Below, piece after piece: positions 41,301 through 50,300 of a stretch of 64,000 nt of DNA (within the stretch, counting starts at the first letter, position 1; each line of letters begins with the position of its first letter). Source of the DNA: Megamerina dolium (Eukaryota; Arthropoda; Insecta; Diptera; Megamerinidae); contig OY978525.1 in NCBI GenBank assembly GCA_963854835.1, forward strand, positions 101,139,388-101,203,387. The letters are read 5' to 3'. The notes beneath the pieces were generated by a model. The model had not been told where the DNA came from. It saw only the letters and a list, made by a program, of their open reading frames with translations, and searched no databases. A program made the translations under genes and the position numbers.

Positions 41301-44300
41301 AACTGTGAAAGTATTTGCGTTGAATGTGTAGAAATGTAGACATTTTTCATATTTTTAGGTGTGTATAAGTTCGTTTTGTATGCGTGCCACTTTAAAGTGT
41401 GTTTTTAAGGGATGAGAATGTTTATGAGAACAGTTGGAGTGCAAAAATGAATGGAAGTCGGTTCTATATTTTAGACTATGGAAGTGCTTTTATAGAATTT
41501 ACTATCTAGAGTCGACTACTGGAAGAGTTGATAGCAAATTTTACAAAAAAAGCAACATTTTGTAAAGAATAAGATGATAGATTGGAAGAGAAGCTCCGCC
41601 AAAAGGCTCTTCGGGACCAATAAGAGCCACATATTTCTTTTTTTTTGCTTTAAAAATTCGATTTTTACCATCTAAATTGAAGTATTTGGGTGAATAACCC
41701 CTAATATTGATGTTGCAACTAACCACAATATAAAAATTGATTTGTCACATTGTCACATACTAATAAAAGTATGAAATAATGTGATAATCTCTATAAAGAC
41801 ATAGCAGAATATTATCTTAAAGTAAACCGATCTCGAATATGACTATTTCTCATCACAATTTGATTATCACCGCATATGTTAGCAACACTCCTAACCGAAA
41901 TTGGTTTAGCTGAAGTCTCCAAATATCTCTTGGATTTTGTTTCATACACTCCCTTCCCCTCCACACCATTCCTCATACATATAGGATATACTTCACATAA
42001 TTGCTTCTGTGGCTTGTTGCTACAACTGCTACTGAAGTACAGTATACAGCAAGTCACTGTAGACGTAAATGCCATACCACAAGTGGGTATGTTAGAAAAC
42101 ACTTGCTAGGATGCTAGTATGTATGTAGTACACTGTGCTCTCAGTTTTCTTATTTCCTTTTAGGCATGCATACTGAATTTCTGCTATAAGTAAAAGAAAA
42201 GGGTAAAATAAAGAAGGAAGTGTAGCATAACCCTTTTTGTCACATACAACTGCAAATTTTTGTTGTATCACCTCAAGTACCAGCAACCAGCTGCAATACC
42301 ATATTAGATATGCTCCTACTACTATGCATGCACCTACTATCTTTGTAGCTAAATACTTCTTTATGTGACATACTTTATGCTTTCTTTAGTGTACAATGCT
42401 ATGTGTACATAGAAATGTTTGTAAGGTAAGTGTCATATGTTGACTGTTGGCAGCAAAACATAAGTAAGTAGTAGCTAACAGCGTTACAACCGCATTCATT
42501 TACACAAAAACATACATAAGGAAGCAATTTCATTCATCAGATGCCACACAAATTCTCATTGAAATACTTGCTACTCTTCTGCTTTGAGTTTGCAACCCAT
42601 TTTTTGTCACCTTTTTTTTAATTTTTTTTTTTGTATTTTATGCTACAACTATATGCATCATATGGTTTTGTTGTTGTGGGTTGTTATTATGCTTGCTGCC
42701 ACTCCTATTTCTTGTTTTCATCACCCATGGGGAATTTTTCGTTTATCATCGTACGTATATACCTTTTAAATTACCTCTCGTTTAAATGCATTTCTTTGTT
42801 TTCTCTTGTTGCCGTGGCAGTGTGCTACTCTCTATCGTATGTATGAGTATTGTTAAGAGTATTAGTATGTATATACTACTACTACCATAATGACATGCAT
42901 ATATCATTAAAGCATAGAATGGAGTAGAAAAAAGGGAGTTACCAATTTCCAGTTAAACATCACTTAAAATGTGGCATTTTCATGTACCTATAACCATATG
43001 AGTGTGCCTGTGTGTGCGTGTGTTCGTATAAGTGAATGACATGTGTGGCAACGTGGCAATGTAATATCTACAACCGCCACTTACATTCAAGTACTCGTTA
43101 TAAACAGACGTATGCAAGTGTATGTAGGTAGGAGAACGTGTTATAAGGACATATTTTTATTATCCTATTAGTATTACATTTATATACATAGTATATAAGT
43201 AAATTCTTGTTAGTATATATGTATGTATGTTAGATGTTACGATATTGCTACAGGAAAGAAATTAATATTCATGTATTTATGGCCTATTTGTAGCCTATTT
43301 GTGTTAAGTAATTAAGATATTTAAATGTCGATTATTGTGATATAATAGGGAAATTAAAAGTTTGACGCTTTAAGATATATAAAGCTAATTAATTAAAGAA
43401 ATATATCTTCATTCGAATATGGTAAAGAAGCATTCATGAAGTGGTTGGAATTTTTAAATAGTCTGATTTAGCAAAAAATATATAATTTGAATAATTTCAA
43501 GCAATTATCCGAAAGAAGCAAGAATAATTTCAGATTTGAATCCGACTACTTTTTTAAAATAATTTATATAACGACCCGCCGAGAATATTGATGCTTTTAT
43601 AGTGGCTGTAAAAACTAAAGAGAATGCTCAGTAATTCAATTAACGTTACTACTTATTTGAGATCCTACAGTTCATATTTCTGGGATGTTAATTTTCGGGA
43701 TTTTGTCAATGTCGGTATTTTCGGGATATGAAAATACAATCCTGGGATCCCTGGATCATGACGAAATTCTGGCACTTTTGATGTAATTGTTTTTTAATAT
43801 TTTTCGTTTCGTTTTACACAAAACATCAACGTCAGTTGGAGGTCATATGCAAAGCATAGTTTCTGGTACGGCTCTACAAATCTTCCCATTTATAAAAGTC
43901 TTCATCAAAGACCATGACGAAAGGGATTTTCACAGCCAAAACGAAATATTCATTGTGATGAGGTTATGCTCTGCATTTGGTGGAATATTGCTGCTAATGT
44001 CATGACTAGAATGGGTGAATGAGAACGCCAAAGCATACATTGCTTAGCCGGTTAAAAACTATTTAGAAGGAACTGGGAACTGCAACACCCGCCACATTCA
44101 CCAGACATTGCTTTGGTCTATGCAGTCATTATTTTAGATACTAGTTGAATAAATTGTTGTATTGTTCCAACGAAGTGTTTCATTCATTTCATCGACCCAA
44201 TCCCGTCATCTACAAGAGTTCAACATTTACAAAGGTAAAAATGTTACCATATCTATTCGTTGCAACGTTAAACTACCACTGTGACACAGTATTCGTAGAG

Positions 44301-47300
44301 TCACATGTGGACATCATGTGCAACTTAGTTTCTGATGATAGCGATGACTGTGATATGATTCCCCAATCGTCGGATCATCACCCTTGAGAAGAGCTGAAGT
44401 TATATTGTAATTATGAACAAAATATATTGCATATTTCAAGGAGATATATTTGATTTTTATTTTCTGTGGACTTTATTTATTTTATCTGAGCATACCCCTA
44501 GTGAAATTTTCCGGTGAATAATTTTCTAGAATATTTTAACCTTATAGTAACTTCCAAAATGCTATTTTTTTCAGACTCTCTAAAAAGGGGGTCAAAATTA
44601 CCCTTTCGTGAGAGAGCTAATGGGTTAAAATGTGAGACAAAATTATTCCCCATAAAATTTTACTATATGTTCCCAAACAACATATTTCGCTCCGATATAA
44701 ATTTGAACCCATTTTTGTCATTTATTCAAAAAGCGTTCAGTCGAAAAATTGCAAATTTAATATGACCATAACAAAAATTTGGACTGAGAATTAGAATTAG
44801 GTTTTACCACATTAGTCCAGGTCTTTCATTCTAAGGTGGAATTTATAAAAATGTTTTTTTACAAAAAATTACGTTTAACTTTACTGTTGTAGAACGTATT
44901 CAGTGAGAAAGGAAGAAAGAGAAAGAAAGAAAATTGCATGCATACTATATACTCATTTTTCATATTTAAATTGCACCACTTTTACAATAACGTTATTAAA
45001 TAATCAACACACAATGACAGCGACACTTCCCTATATGTTGCATTGAAAACAACAATGAGCCCATGAAGCAAATTTACATACTTATTTGAGATGATATATT
45101 GTCGATTTCAAAGGAATATAATGCATACATAACTGATAAGCATTTTAAAATTTATTAACATATTTAAATGCAAACGTTTTAAAATGAAAACAAACAAAAA
45201 AAATCTCCTTACAGTCGGCTGGGGCCGACCAAACTATACCCTGCATATGTAGATTTATATATAAAAAGTTTACTCGAATATCCAACTTTTCTTTTATTTC
45301 CACTTTTCGAGAAACAATTTTTGCATATACTACTAATTTACACCCGAAATATGGTTGACTTTGACGAAGTAAAAGAATTTTAAGATAATTCCGAGGCTTA
45401 GTATGGGAGCTATATAAAAAGTGGGCGTGGCTTACCACTTTCTAGTAAATCCAATTAATTTTTCAATGTTAATCCACACCTTAAATTTGGTGTCCTAAGT
45501 TGAATAGTTTCTAAGTTATGGTGGTTAACATTTTTGTTTAATTTCCTCAACTTTGTATGGGAGCCCCAATAAGAAGTGGGCGTGGTACGCTGATTTTTCG
45601 CCAGATTATTTCCGACTACGATATTAATGTAAGTGTCAATTATGGTTATTGTTGACATAAGATTGCCTAAGTTACAGCTGTTTCAATTTAAAATTTGTAT
45701 GGGGGCTACGATAAACACTGGGCGTGGTGCGCCCATTTTCTATGAGCCTAGTTGCTCGTACAATACTAATCCATACCCTAAGTCTCGTTGTCCTAGGCTA
45801 AATGGTTTGTAAGTTATGGAGCTTAAAATTTTAGTTTAATTCACTCGACTTTGTATGGGAGACCCATGAAGGAGTGGGCGTGGCACACTGATTTTCTGCC
45901 GGATTTTTGCCGACTATGATATTAATTTAAGTATCAATTATGGTTATTCTAGACAGAAGATTGTAGAAGTTACAGCAGTTTCAATTTAAAAGAAGTACAG
46001 ACACTTTGTATGGGAGCTACGCTAGAAAGTGGGCGTGTCTCATCCACTTTTGGTGAGGTTATATAGTAGTATAATGTCACTCTATGAGCGAAATATTGTT
46101 GTCCCAAGTGGTATATTATGTGAGTTATAGCAAGTTAAAGATTTTGAAAATTTCGAGGTTAGTCGCTTTGAATGCTTGGTGTGGGCGTAGTTATTGACCG
46201 ATCATGCCCAATATCAATCCCCTCCGTACCCTTGGATCATAGATTACTTATGCCAAATTTCATCGATATAGCTCAATATTTACTCAAGTTATCGTGCGAA
46301 CCAGCCAGGTGACAGACAGACGGACGGACGGACGGACGGACGGACGGACGGACGGACGGACGGACATCGTTAAATCGAAAATTTAATCGACGCTGATCAC
46401 GAATATATATCCATGTCTATATCTCCGGAGATTCCTTCAAGTGGACACAAACATCTGACCGAAATGAATATACCATGCATATTGCATTATGCAGGGTATA
46501 AAGAGTAGTCAGCAAAAAAATAATAATAATAATAACAAACACATACTCATGTATATGTATATGTGTATACATATACTTAGCACACATTATTAACCTATTT
46601 AAACTATTTAGTGTTGTTGAAGTACCTCAACTTGCATCATTTGACTATTTAGGAGTTACAAAAATGGCATGAAAATAATCATTTGATTGAGATTCATCAA
46701 AATTATTTAAATTTTGTTACAAGCATATTGAATTACTTTTATTTAACAACACAATATAGTAGAAACCTGGTATTTTTCTTCAACATTACACATATACCTT
46801 ATCAGCAACAAAGGGGTTAAATTCCACAAACGAATACATAATATATTTATATGTTTATATTTAAATTCATAAGTATGTACATACGTACATATGTATATAT
46901 TCGCATGTACGCACGCAAGGACTACCTACTGTTTCACTGTTATAGGGAAAATGGTAGCGGAAATCATTTGAGAAACGAGTTGAAAGAAATGTTTATGCAA
47001 AATACCATCCTTGCCATAGTCATTTCAGCAATACGATTATGTGTATAGTGAATGTATATATAGAGGAAAATGTATATAATTTACACTATAAAAAAAAAAG
47101 AATCGTTACTCTTTAAAACGAAAATAAATTATCATAGCATAGATAGGGTTCCATTGGGCATATCTATCTTAGTCCTATAAAATATTCCAATATGAAGAAG
47201 AAGTACATGTTGGAAAATATAGTCAGACTGAAAGGAAGATATTATAATTTAAAAATGTTCAGTGCAAATATATCTATTATTAATTACTATTGCATGCAAA

Positions 47301-50300
47301 CCTTATTCACCATTATGCAATAATCTTAGCGATAGGAATAACAATGAGAACTGCTAAAATCGTTTTTTTATTTTTTTATTTTTTTTATTTTGCATATTGT
47401 AAATAGGAAACAGCATGACTTTGTCAAACAATACTTTCTACAAGTGTTAATGCATATTGTTGCTGCCTTTTGATGCATCATATTATGGAAAATAATATAT
47501 ACATATATTATATATGTACATATTTATGACTATGTAAAAACCATTTGTAATTAGTAATATTGATGTCAAAGGCTTTATTTAATATTTGCTGAACAATAGA
47601 AATCTTGAAAAATTGTTTTGGATTATTATATCAATTATCTGAATGCTATGAATATAGAGGACCCACAAGACACTTTAATAATGACAATGGCAAAGTTTTA
47701 ACATAAACAACTTGAATATTTTATTATTGAAATGCATACTATATATAGGGTGTTCGCTTAAAAAATTTGACCAAACGAACGAAAAATTGATCCAAGTGCG
47801 TTTTGCAGGCCTCTACGGAATTTAAATTTACACCATTAAGACAGTTCTGCAGAGATCGAAACAAATGATAATATGAAGTTGCAAGGACCCAGCTATATGG
47901 TGGATTTCGTGGTGGATTAAAACATCCCAGCCAATCTCTCTCTGTTTCTACCGGGTCATCAAAGACGTGTGTGGTCTGGTGTTGTCATGATGCAACACAA
48001 GACATTTTCTGTTGATTAATTTTGGTCTTCTTAATTGAATTGCCGGCTTCAATCTCATTAATGGTTGACCGTAGAGATCAGAGTCAATCGTAATGAACAA
48101 TTCCCTTCCAATCTCACCATACAGATAGCATTATCTTGCTTGGTTTCAATCCTAGCTTTGCCATCGTTTTGCGAAGCTTCACCTCGCTACGTGCATGATC
48201 ATCTTCGCACATTATTGTCGAAAGGTGATCCACTTTTTATCGCCCATAATCATTCGCTTCATACATTTTTCGATTTCCTTCCGCTTTAGCAGTGAATCTC
48301 AAATGGAAATTCGATCAATAAAATCGGTTACTGTTAATTCATTGGTTTATAACTATTTAGCGATGAATGCCTAGTTCTCTAGCAACATCTATGCTGTTTA
48401 TGTGTTGATCTTGCTTCATTTTTTTCGTGATTTTGTCGAATTTTTCACAAATTTTTTCACCATCCTGGGAAGCATTCTACCTTTTCTATCATAGAAAACC
48501 AAAATACACGTATGACGATAATGTTCTGAATTTTCACACATTTTTTAACCGTAGATAACTTTTTATAAAGTATTGGGATTTGAATACTGTCTTCTAGCAC
48601 AATGAAGCTTCAAATGTCTCCTTTCAAACAAGCTATAGTCTAACCTGCAATGCAATTAATATTACCAGAGATGTTACATTTTAGAGCCATCTACCGACAA
48701 TTTGTTACCGAACTTTTCGCACACGCAATATTTCAGCAGTATTTCTTGAATATCGTACAATTTTTTGTTAGAGTTTGGATTGAAGATCTGTTCTAAAGAA
48801 GCAATTGTCAATTGTCTAATAATATTTACAAAATATCAAAAATCCATTTCTGGTATAGATAGTTTGTAGTTAAACAAATTTTTCAGATTTACGAACAAAT
48901 AGTGATCTATTAACTTGAATATATGCAGACCATGTCTGTCATGTCTTCAGTACAAATTAATAGTCTAAATGGTATAGATAAATGGGCTTTCACTTTGATA
49001 GAAGACTCATCTGTAAAAAGTACATTGAAATGAAGCTTTCACAATTAATTTGAAAACAGGTAATATATGTACTTGGATTGTCACTTGACAATAAAATTCT
49101 AATATTCAAATTAACTTCTAAACACCATATTACACCATATGATTACCATTTGTTCCGATCAATGGCGGCTCATTAAATCAAAAATTTGGTGGTTGATTCG
49201 TGAATAACCCCCAAAGATACGTTATTTATTCAACGCAAAATCCGTATGTGGTCCACAAAGATGGGAAAAAGTAAGGGCCAGCGATGGACAATACTTTCAG
49301 TTAAAAGAAAGTATCAATTAACAACTAAGATCGGCGGAAAAAAAAACATAAATCTTATTCTAGCCTATGTTAAACAAATGTTGCCCACCTTTTCTCTAGA
49401 GCGTAATTTGTAGCATTGCTTCTAGAGTGTATATTTAAGCCATTCGTATAGTATTAGTATCATATGCGTGTCACAAAAAACATTATTTTCCTACATTATC
49501 ATTTTTGGAAATATCACGAATCCATCTGAGTATTAAACCAAGTTAATATGTCAATATACGGACAACATTTTGTCCCAAAAATTCCTGGGCTGCTGTTTGT
49601 GTCATTCTCTGAATTATAGTATATCATTTATCAGTAATCAGAATTACAAATTTCTCGTCGATTTCCAAGAATTTTAGTCCACAAAATGATGTAAAACTTT
49701 CTAATTAAAATCATTAGTGATTGTTAGACAAATTAGGATGAATATTTTGTAGTTATATCCTTGCTACCGATCGAAACACTAAACATTGTCTTCATTTTTT
49801 AAATGACTTTTTTTGTTATTTTGTTATAAATATTTGTTGGTGATGGTTTCGACTGCTATTTGGCATTTTAATGCTTTGGTTGCGAGTCATATTGAAAAAA
49901 TATTCAGCCACCAATTGATTTAATCCCGCAACATAATTACCGCACTGTGTATTAGAAAACTTACTTCATTATTGTTTTAATTTTATCTTACATTAAGGAA
50001 TAATTTTTCTACGTGTAGGATTTATTGGTCTCATTGACATCATACAATTACTAGGGATCCTTAAAATCAAATTACATACATATACTCGATAATATAAATT
50101 ATATCATATAAAGCGAATATTGGATCATGAGTAAGTTCGTTCGCAGTTCGTAAATAGCATTAACCCATACACAAAAATACAATCATTTACATGACATCCA
50201 CTCAACCATTATAATGCCACGAACAATTCGAAAATCGTCTCATATTTATTAGTTGCTTCATATTTAGTTCAATGAATATTAAGAAAGAGCATTGAAATTC

